Assembly (NCBI GenBank): GCA_030280995.1
Contig: JASXTE010000017.1
Span: 13,444,498 to 13,508,497 of the forward strand
DNA length: 64,000 nt
Direction: 5' to 3'
Source of the DNA: Hemileia vastatrix
Taxonomy: Eukaryota; Basidiomycota; Pucciniomycetes; Pucciniales; Zaghouaniaceae
Part shown: in pieces, positions 21,851 to 32,700 of the stretch
Position numbering within the stretch: position 1 is the first letter of the stretch
Layout of the letters: each line of letters opens with the position of its first letter
Translations under genes and position numbers: made by a program
Notes under the pieces: generated by a model
Database searches by the model: none
Seen by the model: only the letters and a program-made list of their open reading frames with translations
What the model was told of the DNA's origin: nothing

Positions 21851-24800
21851 GTAATTTGGTTGATAGTCACTTGGGTATGTTTTCTAATAAATCTTCTTCT
21901 GCAGGTAATATTATTGAACATGGTGAAAGAACAGTTAAACCTGTTAAAAGACAGCTTCCTGTAACTAGTAGCCCTATTGATGTAATTAGCAAATTGTCAT
22001 TTGATGAACCTTTACATTTAACTTCTACATCTTTAATTAATCCTTCTCTTGCAATTAAAAATGATTCTGTTCCCCCTGAAATCTATAACTTAATTGAAAA
22101 AACTTCTGAGGAAATTTTGAAAGATACCCTTGATTTTAATATTGTGAAAGACAAACATGTGAGAGATGTGTTAATCCATGAAAATGATAGATTAAATAAT
22201 TTACACTTGCAATGTAGAGTGAGTTCTTCTGTACAAGATACAGCTTATTTAAAAATCAAAGAAACCTTGAATATTGTTCTTAGTCAACAAAAACAAATAA
22301 GAAGTGACCATAGAGCTATCTCAGATAGAAATATCAGTCTGCATAAAACATTGAGTGAATTGAAACCCCTTATTGAGGAAAATTATTCTTTCAAAAATGA
22401 AATAAAATCTCTACAAAATGAGTTGAAGAAACTAAAGAATGACTTCCATGCACTAAGTACCAAACACTCAGTTTCTGAGAACAGAAATGTTCTATCTCTT
22501 GCAAAAGTGAATGACCAGATGTCTGAAATTCCAAGAATAAGAAACTATGTGTCTGACCTACAGGAAAAGTTCTCAACCTTAACCATCAATAATGAATTAA
22601 ATGAGATTTCTGCCAGTAAGCTGCATAAAAATAAAGGGAAAAAACCTGAACAAAGTTCATCCTTTCTTCCTCATATTCCAACCATTAAACAAACTGACAA
22701 TGAGTCTGTAAAATCTTTTGCTACTAGCAAAAAATCTTGTGATAATCATGCACCAGCTGTTTCTGTAAATAATGAAATTTCTGAACACCTGGCTAAACTT
22801 CAGGAATTATTACTAATGAATAATTCAAACCAAAAAGTGGACCATCCCAGTAGTCAGAAAAATTGGCCTAAGTTAGACCAATATCCTACCTTTGATGGTG
22901 ATTCTTCCTCTGATTGGCAACACTTTATCCAAAGAATTGATAATTTAAAAAGATCTTATAAACTACCTGATGAGGAAATTGTTTCTAAGCTAATTTCTTT
23001 ATTTTCCAATGTAGCCTTGATGTGGTATGAATCTGTCCTCTTAGATAACAATCATTATACATGGAATGATTGGAAATCCTTGATTGAAAATCAGTTTGGT
23101 GGTTCAAAATTCAGGTTAGCTCAGCAAAGACTGTATGAGAATACTAGATATGTATCCTCCTCTGTTGAAAAGCCCATTTTTTTTCTGATGAAAATAACTA
23201 AAATCCTTAGAGCAATTGATCCAAAGATGGATTATGATATTTGGAGAGATAAAATTTTGTATAAATTACCAAATTCTCTTAGGGATTTGATTGTGGCTAG
23301 AACTGAGCATGTAAGGGAAAATTCTTCTTTCATTAATATCTGTAATGAAGTACTACTCAACCATAGATATGAACCAAAGAATTATCTTAGTAAATCTTAT
23401 AATGATCAGAATAAACCTTCTATAAAGCTCCCAGAAAAATCTGGTAAACCCTCTGCCCCAGTTGCACCTAAAAAATATGCAACAAATACTTGTTATAAAT
23501 GTAACAAACCGTGGCAGAAGGGTCATGTTTGTGACAAGAAAATTCATCTTGTTGAACAAAATGAAGACACTGATGAACTTGAACTTGATGTCAATAATTC
23601 TTCCAGTGACTGTGAAAGTAATATCTCCTATGACAATGAATCTGTTAAAGATGTTTTAATGTTGGAACATGATGTCCATCATTTAAATAATATATCTGAA
23701 GATTGTGTATTGAATTTATCTTCAGTAGAAAATGCTGAGATAATTAAAGATATTACTAACAATTCTATTCCTATATCCCCTTTAAAAGCACCTGTTATCA
23801 TTAATGGTAAAAATGTTGATGTAGTTCTTGATTCTGGTGCTGGAGGAAGTGTAGTATCTGAAAAAGCTTTGGCTTCAGTGGATAAGGAATATTTGAGTAA
23901 ATTATTGCCTATAACTTCTGAAAAATGGAGAGGGTATGGTTCTACCTTATTCCCTATTGGCAAATACAAAACCTCTGTATTCTTCAAATATAATGGTGGT
24001 TTTGTCAGAGCTATTTGTGAGTTTGTTGTCATGAAAAATGATAATTTGAGCAATTGGTTTATTATGGGAAATGATATTTTAACCATGTTTGGTGTGAAAC
24101 TGGACCCAGCAAATAATTGCTTTACCTTAGGAATGTATGGGAAAAGAAAATTCAAAATTTCTTCTCCTAAACCTTCTGGGCATTTGTTAAAATCTTGTAA
24201 CTCACTGACCCAATGTAAAGGTAGAACAACAACTGAAATGGATGATTTATTACATGAAATAAATACCGCTTCTTTTGGTGATCATTTGACTAATGAACAA
24301 AAGGATTCTATTGTTGCCTCTATTACCTCTTTCCCTATGGCTTTTGCTCATGGTTCTCATGTCTTGGGAATTGTTCAGGAAGAGATGAAAATTACCTTAT
24401 CCTGTAATTTGAGTGATATTCCTCCTTCCCTTAAGAAAAAACCATATCCTGCTTCTCCATCAAAAAGAAAAGATATTGAAGATAATATTGAAACATTATT
24501 GAAAATGAATATCATTGAAAAAGTGGATGTCACCCCCAAATATTGTGTCATCTCCCCAGTCTTAATTTCTTATGAAAAAGATAAAGCTAGATTATGTGGA
24601 GATTACAGAGCTTTAAATACTTATACTGTTGATGATATTTATCCTTTACCCAGAATTAATTCAATACATGCTACCTTGCAAGGTGCAAAATTTATTAGTT
24701 GTCTGGATGGTAATAAAGGTTATCATCAAGTTCCAGTTGAGAAAAATTCTCAAAATTTTTTGCTTATTGCTACTCATATGGGAATATATAAGTATGTTAG

Positions 24801-27336
24801 GATGCCATTTGGCCCTAAAAATGCTCCTTCAGTTTTCCAAAAAGTCATGGATAACACTTTCCATCAAGAAATTATTGAAGGTTGGCTCATGGTTTATATT
24901 GATGATATTATTGTTTTTTCTAAAACTTTTGATGAACATATGATTCACTTAAATAGAGTTTTCCAAAAAATGGATGAAATCAATATGACCTTATCTTTAA
25001 AAAAGTGTAAATTTGGTTTTCAATCTTTGAAAGTCCTTGGCCATGTTGTGTCAGGCTTACAAATTTGTGTAGACCATAATAAAGTTGCTGCCATTCAAAA
25101 TGTGAAAGCACCAACTTCTGTAAGAGAAATCCAAAGTTTTTTGGGTATGTGTGGCTATTATAGACAATATATTAAAAATTATCAGGTCATAGCCTTGCCT
25201 CTTACAAAACTAACCAGAAAAGATGTTGCTTTTCTCTGGAATGATGACTGTCAAAAAGCTTTTAATACATTGAAAAATTGCTTAATGTCAGCCCCTATAT
25301 TGGCTCTCCCAGATTTTAACAAGCCATTTGTACTTTATACAGATGCAAGCTTTATTGGTCTGGGTGCTGCCCTTCACCAAAAGCAAATTATTAATGATAA
25401 ATCCTCAGAGGTTGTAATTTGTTATATTTCAAGAACCTTAAGAAATAGTGAATTGAAATATGGTGCCACTCAATTGGAGTGCTTAGCAGTTGTTTGGGCT
25501 CTTGAGAAACTTCATTACTACTTGGATGACCAAAAATTTGAGTTGGTAACTGACTGTAGTGCTGTGAAATCTCTCTTAAACCTCAAAACACCTAACAGAC
25601 ATATGTTCAGGTGGCAACTTGCTGTTCAGGAATACAGAGGAAGGATGACTATTATACACAGAGCTGGAAATGTTCACTCTAATGTTGATATGCTCTCCAG
25701 ATTGCCTTTGCCAAATAATGACTCCAATCCTGCTTATGTACCTGAGGATGACACTGTTCATATACATGGTATATTTATAGTTGATATGGAAGAAGAGTTA
25801 TTACAGTTAATACTGGATTCATATGATAAAGATTCTGACTTAAATAAATTAGTTACTATTTTGAATGATCCTAAGAATGCTTCAATTCAAGCATTAATAA
25901 AAACTCTTCCTGCAAAATACCAAAATGCCTTAAATAAAGGAAAGTTTTCTATTGAAGATGGTTATATTTATTATAGAAGGAAGCTTACCAATGTAATTGT
26001 TATTCCTCCTTCAATGAAAGAAACTATCCTCAAACTTTGTCATGATGACATATTAGCTGGACATTTTGATCTTGAAAAAACATTGATTAGAATCAAAAAC
26101 ACTGCATGGTGGGCTAATATGTCTGAAGACACAAAATTATATGTTGAATCTTGTGATTCCTGCCAAAAATCTAAAAGGTTAACAGGTAAAAGAGCAGGGT
26201 TGTTACAACATATTGAAGCACCTAGTGCTCCCTGGCAAATCATTAATATGGATTTTGTCACTGGTCTTCCTGTTGCAGGTAAAGACAGCTTTAACTCTTG
26301 TTGGGTAATAGTTGATAGTTTCACAAAAATGTGCAAATTTATTCCAACCCACAAAGATGTATCCACCAAGGAATTAGCTTTCTTATGGTGGTCTTACATG
26401 TTTAATATTATTGGTTTTCCAAAAGCCATTATCTCTGATAGGGATCCAAAATTCACTTCTGAGTTTTGGACCTCTTTGATGGATATTTGTGGCTGTGAGT
26501 TAAAATTGTCTACAGCTCACCATCCTCAAACTGATGGTCTAGCTGAAAGAATGATTCAAACTCTGGAAGATATGATTAGAAGGTATTGTGCCTTTGGTTT
26601 AGAATATAAAGACAATGACAGATTTACTCATGATTGGGTCACTCTTTTGCCTGGTCTTGAATTTGCATATAATAGCACTGTTCATTCTGTCACTGAGAAA
26701 AAGCCTTTTGAGCTTTGGTTAGGTTATGTCCCAAACACTCCTGCTCAGATTCTCAATAATAAATTACCTAAGTTGGAACTACATCCTGGTGTAAAATCTT
26801 TTATGCAAATGCAACAGCTATGCAGAAAACATGCTCAGAGTTGTATTGATAAAGCATTTGAATATGAAAAGAAAAGATGGGATAAATCCCATAAAGAATA
26901 CACATTTAACAAGGGTGATGAAGTGTTGATCTCTACTGTCCATTTCAATTTACAAGGTAACCACAAATTAAAAGATCCTTTTGTAGGACCATTTGTTGTT
27001 AAAAGAATGGTTGGTGATAATGCAGTAGAAGTTGTATTGTATTCTCCATATGATAGGAAACATCCTGTCTTTCCCATTTCTTTGCTTAAACCTTATACTT
27101 CCAACAGTGACTTATTTCCAAAAAGAAGAGGAAGACCTAAGAAGAACCCTCAGGAAGTCACAGAAACAGCAGAAATTGATAAAATTCTCAATGATAGAAT
27201 TATCACTTCTGAAAGAGGTACTGAATATTTATTGAGATATAAGAACAAATCATCTGAACATGATGCATGGATACCTGGCAAAGAAATTTCAAATCTGCCT
27301 GCTCTGTTGAAAAAATACAAAAAGAAAAAATCTTAG
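21169..27336 (+). CDS. Gag-Pol polyprotein, single 2,055-codon ORF
   Basis: Domain order by residue: Ser-rich N-terminus (1-245), predicted coiled coil (about 310-480), Gag core (about 570-720, YPTFDGDSSSDWQHFIQRI), zinc knuckle CYKCNKPWQKGHVC at 775-788, aspartic protease DSGAGGS with D888, RT with YIDDIIVFS (D1245, D1246), RNase H DASFIGLGAAL (D1392), and integrase. The integrase has a CESCDSCQKSK zinc-binding half and catalytic D1695, D1757 and E1793 (35 residues between the last two). A chromodomain-like tail follows at about 2,002-2,055 (EYLLRYKNKSSEHDAW), in which the second aromatic position is not the usual Trp. No stops or frameshifts, so it is likely functional. Gag and Pol share one frame, as in many fungal chromoviruses. 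The first ~225 codons after residue 47 overlap another, more protein-like frame flanked by splice signals. Confidence 0.95.
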   Translation: MSNNLTEKMDNMQVDEIEIDYDADTVSSSKVGHKKSYANTKNSHTAGCGNDRKCKQTKPPSPSTTEGSKASSASRRSSKRLQNKKASSATTNQQPLQSYKRVEDRKYDVQSKGRHIVGSGPRTQEPDSGPGPSSIASQSASISGSTFTATQLNHPKSKYYGSRAMEMGLSNESLPAECATPSSSSAWPIQNTQFPSTSSSLPTKQEKEGPSTIPNPVPGEVSSSAMVSNLVDSHLGMFSNKSSSAGNIIEHGERTVKPVKRQLPVTSSPIDVISKLSFDEPLHLTSTSLINPSLAIKNDSVPPEIYNLIEKTSEEILKDTLDFNIVKDKHVRDVLIHENDRLNNLHLQCRVSSSVQDTAYLKIKETLNIVLSQQKQIRSDHRAISDRNISLHKTLSELKPLIEENYSFKNEIKSLQNELKKLKNDFHALSTKHSVSENRNVLSLAKVNDQMSEIPRIRNYVSDLQEKFSTLTINNELNEISASKLHKNKGKKPEQSSSFLPHIPTIKQTDNESVKSFATSKKSCDNHAPAVSVNNEISEHLAKLQELLLMNNSNQKVDHPSSQKNWPKLDQYPTFDGDSSSDWQHFIQRIDNLKRSYKLPDEEIVSKLISLFSNVALMWYESVLLDNNHYTWNDWKSLIENQFGGSKFRLAQQRLYENTRYVSSSVEKPIFFLMKITKILRAIDPKMDYDIWRDKILYKLPNSLRDLIVARTEHVRENSSFINICNEVLLNHRYEPKNYLSKSYNDQNKPSIKLPEKSGKPSAPVAPKKYATNTCYKCNKPWQKGHVCDKKIHLVEQNEDTDELELDVNNSSSDCESNISYDNESVKDVLMLEHDVHHLNNISEDCVLNLSSVENAEIIKDITNNSIPISPLKAPVIINGKNVDVVLDSGAGGSVVSEKALASVDKEYLSKLLPITSEKWRGYGSTLFPIGKYKTSVFFKYNGGFVRAICEFVVMKNDNLSNWFIMGNDILTMFGVKLDPANNCFTLGMYGKRKFKISSPKPSGHLLKSCNSLTQCKGRTTTEMDDLLHEINTASFGDHLTNEQKDSIVASITSFPMAFAHGSHVLGIVQEEMKITLSCNLSDIPPSLKKKPYPASPSKRKDIEDNIETLLKMNIIEKVDVTPKYCVISPVLISYEKDKARLCGDYRALNTYTVDDIYPLPRINSIHATLQGAKFISCLDGNKGYHQVPVEKNSQNFLLIATHMGIYKYVRMPFGPKNAPSVFQKVMDNTFHQEIIEGWLMVYIDDIIVFSKTFDEHMIHLNRVFQKMDEINMTLSLKKCKFGFQSLKVLGHVVSGLQICVDHNKVAAIQNVKAPTSVREIQSFLGMCGYYRQYIKNYQVIALPLTKLTRKDVAFLWNDDCQKAFNTLKNCLMSAPILALPDFNKPFVLYTDASFIGLGAALHQKQIINDKSSEVVICYISRTLRNSELKYGATQLECLAVVWALEKLHYYLDDQKFELVTDCSAVKSLLNLKTPNRHMFRWQLAVQEYRGRMTIIHRAGNVHSNVDMLSRLPLPNNDSNPAYVPEDDTVHIHGIFIVDMEEELLQLILDSYDKDSDLNKLVTILNDPKNASIQALIKTLPAKYQNALNKGKFSIEDGYIYYRRKLTNVIVIPPSMKETILKLCHDDILAGHFDLEKTLIRIKNTAWWANMSEDTKLYVESCDSCQKSKRLTGKRAGLLQHIEAPSAPWQIINMDFVTGLPVAGKDSFNSCWVIVDSFTKMCKFIPTHKDVSTKELAFLWWSYMFNIIGFPKAIISDRDPKFTSEFWTSLMDICGCELKLSTAHHPQTDGLAERMIQTLEDMIRRYCAFGLEYKDNDRFTHDWVTLLPGLEFAYNSTVHSVTEKKPFELWLGYVPNTPAQILNNKLPKLELHPGVKSFMQMQQLCRKHAQSCIDKAFEYEKKRWDKSHKEYTFNKGDEVLISTVHFNLQGNHKLKDPFVGPFVVKRMVGDNAVEVVLYSPYDRKHPVFPISLLKPYTSNSDLFPKRRGRPKKNPQEVTETAEIDKILNDRIITSERGTEYLLRYKNKSSEHDAWIPGKEISNLPALLKKYKKKKS

Positions 27337-27358
27337 CATTTTTTTTATTGTTTTTTTT

Positions 27359-27370
27359 AGAGTGAGGGAG
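27359..27370 (+). other. Polypurine tract of the chromovirus
   Basis: AGAGTGAGGGAG directly precedes the 3' LTR. It is the expected plus-strand primer position. Confidence 0.8.
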
Positions 27371-28512
27371 TGTCAGCCAGGCTATTCCAGGAGTCCAGTA
27401 AATGATATATAAATTATAAAACCTTAAAGAGTGGGTAAAACTTGTATTTAATGAATATAACTTAATATTTTATTACATAATGAAATTATATAAGAATTTT
27501 ATTATATACAAATGTTACATTAAATTTATTGGTTATATATATTTTTATATACAATTAAATTGAGCATAATATAATATATTCTAAAAGTAATGGCGCATTT
27601 TTATATATTTAATAATTATAAATTTATATTTGATTAATTAAAAAAACATATATTATAATTACAAGTGTAAATTTGATTTATAATATATTTAAATTAATTA
27701 CTTAAATTTATATATTAACTAATACCTCTCATATGACACTAAACAATTATTAAGGACGCTTCTTTTGACCCTTAATTGTGTTAGAAAAAAACAAATAAAT
27801 TAATTTGAACTAAATTGAGATTAATTGATTGTTTTGTTGCGTCAAATTATTTTTGTTTCACTTAAAATGTTCTCTAATCAGGATGGACCATCTGTTGGGA
27901 ATTATATTTCTCATAGTTCCTATGTTTCCACTCTTGTTTAGTTATTTACTATTGTCACTTACTGATTTGGGGATTAATGGCGGGGAAATTGGATTCTTAA
28001 TTGGGCTTTTAATTAATTGTTTCATGTTTTTCTCTATATTGTTATGTTTCATTTACTCTTTTTGATATATTTGTTTTATTTCTTTCTGATCATTGTATTT
28101 ACTGATATAGTAGCGCTTCAGAGGACCCATTGCCTATAAAAGGGCCTTGGATAATCCCCTGTAGCCTTATCACTTATTATACACTCAACAATTTAAATAC
28201 AATTTTTATATTACGTTTATATTCTTTTTATTAGTAATAAAATTCTAATTAAAATTTTATATAACAATTTAAAGGTTGCTTTAAGTCTGATAGTAATTAT
28301 ATTGGTTGCCGCGCAGAATTCTTACTTAAATAATATTAATATTTATAAAACCAAATTGTTATTTCTTCTCAGCTCACTCGTCGTTGCCTTTCTCTCAATA
28401 AATTAAATAATTTTATTAGATTTTATTTTTTTTATTGCCTATACTCCTTTCCTCCTGCTCCTCCTCTCATTCCCTATTCTCTTTTCTCCTTCTTCTAGAC
28501 GACCAGCCGACA
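27371..28512 (+). repeat. 3' LTR of the intact chromovirus
   Basis: 1,142 bp, matching the 5' LTR at every position I compared except one fewer T in a homopolymer near 28,430. It contains a TATA box at 28,135-28,142. Confidence 0.95.
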
Positions 28513-29160
28513 AGAGTTGATCCCATATGACTGGATCTGGAAAAAGTGTCACCACAATTTTTGATAAACTTAAGTTTGAAAATTTTATGATGGAAAGTAA
28601 TTGCAAGTCTTCTTCATTTCATCAAGTAATCCTCATAAAAATTTCCACCTGTATTTTGTCTAAACTTCAGGTGTACACTTTGGACATATTAAATTAATTC
28701 TAGTTCCATGTTGATAAAAAACTGATACTTATTGCCATATATAGATATTAAACCCATCATACTGTGCCTTTCCAAAAGTGTCTACCTGAATTATGGCTAA
28801 ACCTCAGTTGGACACTTTTATGATGCAGAGTAGCTAGGGCAAAAGTATTCTTCAGTTAATTTGGTATTCATAATAAATTTATCCTCCTGAAGTTTATCCT
28901 AACTTGAGGTGGACAATTTCGGAAAGCACCAGTTAGTCACTATCCATCAAAAAAGTGTTCACCAAAATTTTGGCTAAACTTGTGGTGGACCCCTTTGATC
29001 AGCCACAGTCATATGAGATCAACTCTTTAAATGGGAATGAGGATGATGTTTTGGTCAATCATGGAAATAGAAGTAGTGTGATGTGGCCAAATTACCCCCC
29101 TGAAGGTCAGACAAACCTCAGAAGGACACTTTTTAGCAGGTAGTAACTGAGAAAAATCCA
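28513..29160 (+). repeat. Degenerate end of the satellite array after the LTR element
   Basis: The interrupted unit resumes (TTGATCCCATATGACTGG). Decayed palindrome units follow near 28,543, 28,773 and 28,952 (AAAAGTGTC...GGACACTTTTATGATG). Spacing is shortened and pairing is weak. A short plus-strand ORF across the last unit is not a convincing gene. Confidence 0.75.
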
Positions 29161-29728
29161 TTTATCAGAAGGAAAATCTTTTATTGGATAGATGCCAAGG
29201 TTTAATACTTCTGTATTATGGTCAATATTAATTTTGAAAGAGTCTGTCCAAGCAATTTCATTGCCCATCATGACTCATTTTCTTTTAAATGTTTCAAACT
29301 GCGTGATACAGTATTAAGGTGTCACATAGTATAGTTAAGTTCTATTACGTGCCCTCCTATGATGCCTAAATTTATAATTTAATATGTTACATAATAATTT
29401 TTTTTATATAAATTCATCAATATTTGTTTTTATTATCAAATTTAATAGAGCAAGTATCCTGAATTATTATATATGCATAAGCTTAGTTTAGATCAATTTG
29501 TGCTCAATTTGTTCTCATCAGAGGACCAAAATCAAGTTCTGGAGGATCAACTTGTGCATAATTTGGAATCAGTTGATATTCTGTCTACAATCAATCTGAG
29601 AATAAATGTAAATCTAACTCTAATTAACTTATGTTTATAAAGTATTCATAAACCTGGCATATTTAAGGGACACTCTAAATTTAAAGAGAGGGGATTGCTA
29701 GAAATTCACCCCTAGATTTCCCGTGGTG

Positions 29729-32700
29729 AATAATGTTATTAAAAACTTTCAGATTACATATAAAAAAATTAGTGACTTTTTCTATTACCTACAACTGTTT
29801 TTCTGGAATAGAAAAACAGTAATTTTATTATTAACCCAATATAAACTGAACTTTTCCTTGATGTATTTTTTGAATGTCAAGATTTAGCAATGGTATATTT
29901 CATTTCATTAAATTTTCTTTAAAAAATATAGAATCAACAGAAAACTTAAATTATTTATAATAGATTACAATTAAAAACATGGAAAACCAAAATTTAAAGT
30001 ATGTTATCTATTTTGAAGCTTTATAACTGAATGAATAACTTTCACAACTTATTTACACTAATTACTTTTAAATGAAAAATAGTTAATTATGTATCTTAGA
30101 ATTAGCATATATCTTTAGTCTTTAGACTCCAATGCATTTTGGGGGCATAGAAAATTCAAGAAAAGGAAAAAAAATCCCCAAAATATTTTTTGTTTTTTAA
30201 AATTCCACCAATTACTCAGCCATTAAGACAATATATATATTATATCATGGGTTAATGAAATATCTATCTAGATTTTAGAATATCTTTTTTATTGATTACA
30301 TAAATATTTTTTTTCCATACTTTCAGTTTGTGAAGTGATCTAGAGAACTCAAAAAAAGACCACTCAGTGAATTCCTTATATAAAAATTACAGATAAAATG
30401 TGCCTAAAGTTATGAAAATAATTTTTAAGTTAATAGAGGAATATTTCTTAAAAATTTTAGCTGAATACTAAAGTGTACTTTAATTCTGATATTTGAGATA
30501 AAAATACTGTTCATATGGAGATTCACCTCAAAAACTTTGTAGTGTTTCCATGTAAGAAGAGGTGCACAAGTTCAAATTTCAGGCTTTTATAAGATTCAAA
30601 TACTCTACCAAAGACGTAGAACTGATATTATTCATCATTCAATAATTTTATTTGTAGAAAGAAATCTATATAAAAATTTTTTTGTAATAAAGATACAATT
30701 GATAACTTGAACCATGACAATATAAATTGCTACCATTATAAAAATTAAGTTCTGATTAGTATAAATTTATTGAAATAATTTAAAATATATGTAAAAATAA
30801 TTCAGATTTTTTATTCAAATTTTCGTAATTAAAATTTTAGAGGATCTTACTCTTGGTTGGTGAGATATATAAATTTACAAGATAATTTTACATCTCTAAA
30901 ATTGCACCTTCTCCTCATTTTAGAGATATGGGTTAATTGTTTTTCAATCCTTTATTTGAAATGAGATAATAAAACCTATAGAAAAATAAATTATTTCATA
31001 CATTTAATGAGTCAATATATCTGATACTTTCTAGAAAAAAAATACTATATAAATCCTCTTAAATATTTTAATTATCAAAATTCAATACATGAATAATTAA
31101 TTTTTTATTTTAATTGATTTCCACTGAGAGTATTATGAATTTCCAGTGAGGATTAAAGAAGAAAAACAAGTTAATAAGTTAACTATTGTTTGACATTTAA
31201 ATTTTTGAAAAAGATTTTATGTATATATTTCAAAAACTTCTATTTTTATATGCATTGGATTGATTTAAACTTAAACATATAGTTCTATATTAAAGAATGT
31301 GTTACTAGGAAGTACCTTCAATATTTTTATTTAAAAAAGATCCTTTTCTTTTTTTAAATTATATTGAGTAACAATAGGAGCTCTGGAAACTATTTATAGA
31401 TATTATAAGAATATAAACATAGCTGTAGAATTTTTTTCAGTCTATTAATTGAAAGTAAAATCATTCTATAATAATTGAAGATAAAATGACAACTATTTGA
31501 AATAATGTTTTTTAAAAAATTCAATTATTTATTTATTATTCCCATATATTCATATCATGTGGAAAAAATATTTTTGTTAAAAAAATATACTTAGACTTAC
31601 ATTATAATAACATTTTTTTTAATTTTAAGAAATAAAAAGAACTTCTCATAGTTTAATTAAGGTTGAGCCACAGTCATGCATAGGCTGTAATTGAGAGTTC
31701 AATCTAAGTTCTATCAAAGCTAAAATATTTTATTTTAAAAAATTGTATGTATTTATTGCAATAAAGGATTTTTAGAAATTAAGAGATCTCAGAGAGTTGT
31801 TTCTTTTACTGATTAAATAATAATACATATATTAAGAAATTTTATAATTTTTCTTTATCTGAGTGTTTAGTAATTAAATTTATTTATTATGGTACATATA
31901 GTAATCAGAAATTAAGAAATTAAGAAAAAAATAATTTCATCATTATATCTTGTGGTAAATCTTAATTTGAAGCCCATGATTCATGTAGAAGATTTTTTTC
32001 ACCTCACCAGCAGAACTCACATGTACATTCTAAACTATGTAAGATCACCTAATGAGGCCTATGAAGATAGTTTAAAATTTAATCAAATTTTTTTGGTTAA
32101 TATTATTTTCTAAAATACCTATTATTTTTGTCATATATATAATTATCAACCACATTAAATAAAAAAGTTTGAAAGAAAAATTATACTAATATTATATGGG
32201 TGTTTTTTATATAATATTAATTCTCATTCTTTTTATTACAATGTATATAAATAATGATCAATACATCAGTATGTTGAGTTAGTGAAAAATTATACAAATC
32301 TATAAACCATAATTTAAAAAAAATTTACATGATAAAGTAAATTTACAGCTTTAGAATCCTATTTAAAATGCTAATATATGTCTAAAACTACTTTGGAGTT
32401 AATTTTTTCACCTTATATATTTCATGCTTCAGCTAATATTTTATAGCAGTGAACTCTGTTCTTCCCCCAAAGAACAGAGTCCATCCTCCTATTCTCACAC
32501 TCAGTTTGCACCAATCCCCATCCCTTTCAATTCTATCAACACGTGCTTGTCTTCCCAGCCCCATTGTATGCTATCCTCTTTTGATCCCCATTTCACCCCT
32601 CCCAACCTCTCCCCAACCCTTTTCTTCATTCAAAATGCCTCAGAAACCCTTAATCTTCCCTTCCAACTCTTTCCCAACCTTTTTGTTACCCCATATACCC

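Larger units (their letters stand above)
19335..28512 (+). mobile_element. Intact chromovirus (Ty3/gypsy), 9,178 bp, TSD AGAGT
   Basis: Two ~1,142-bp LTRs beginning TGTCAGCC and ending CCGACA flank a single long gag-pol ORF. AGAGT is duplicated on both sides (19,330-19,334 and 28,513-28,517). The sequence outside resumes the satellite unit (AGAG then TTGATCCCATATG), so the insertion target was the array. LTR sequences appear identical apart from one base in a T-homopolymer, so it inserted very recently. All structural parts seem present except a recognisable standard primer-binding site after the 5' LTR. Confidence 0.95.
10028..29728. mobile_element. CACTA-like element B nested in A (19.7 kb, TSD AAT)
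   Basis: The left end CACCACGGGAAATCTGGGGG and the right end (inward) CACCACGGGAAATCTAGGGG share 15 identical terminal bases. These differ from the ends of A, so the two ends belong together. AAT flanks both sides (10,025-10,027 and 29,729-29,731). The perfect palindrome GAACTGCTAGCAGTTC lies at 10,049-10,064. Excluding the LTR element at 19,335-28,512 the length is about 10.5 kb, most of it a ~609-bp tandem array. No transposase is encoded. A chance 3-bp match is possible at AT-rich flanks, but the paired ends make this reading strong. Confidence 0.82.
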
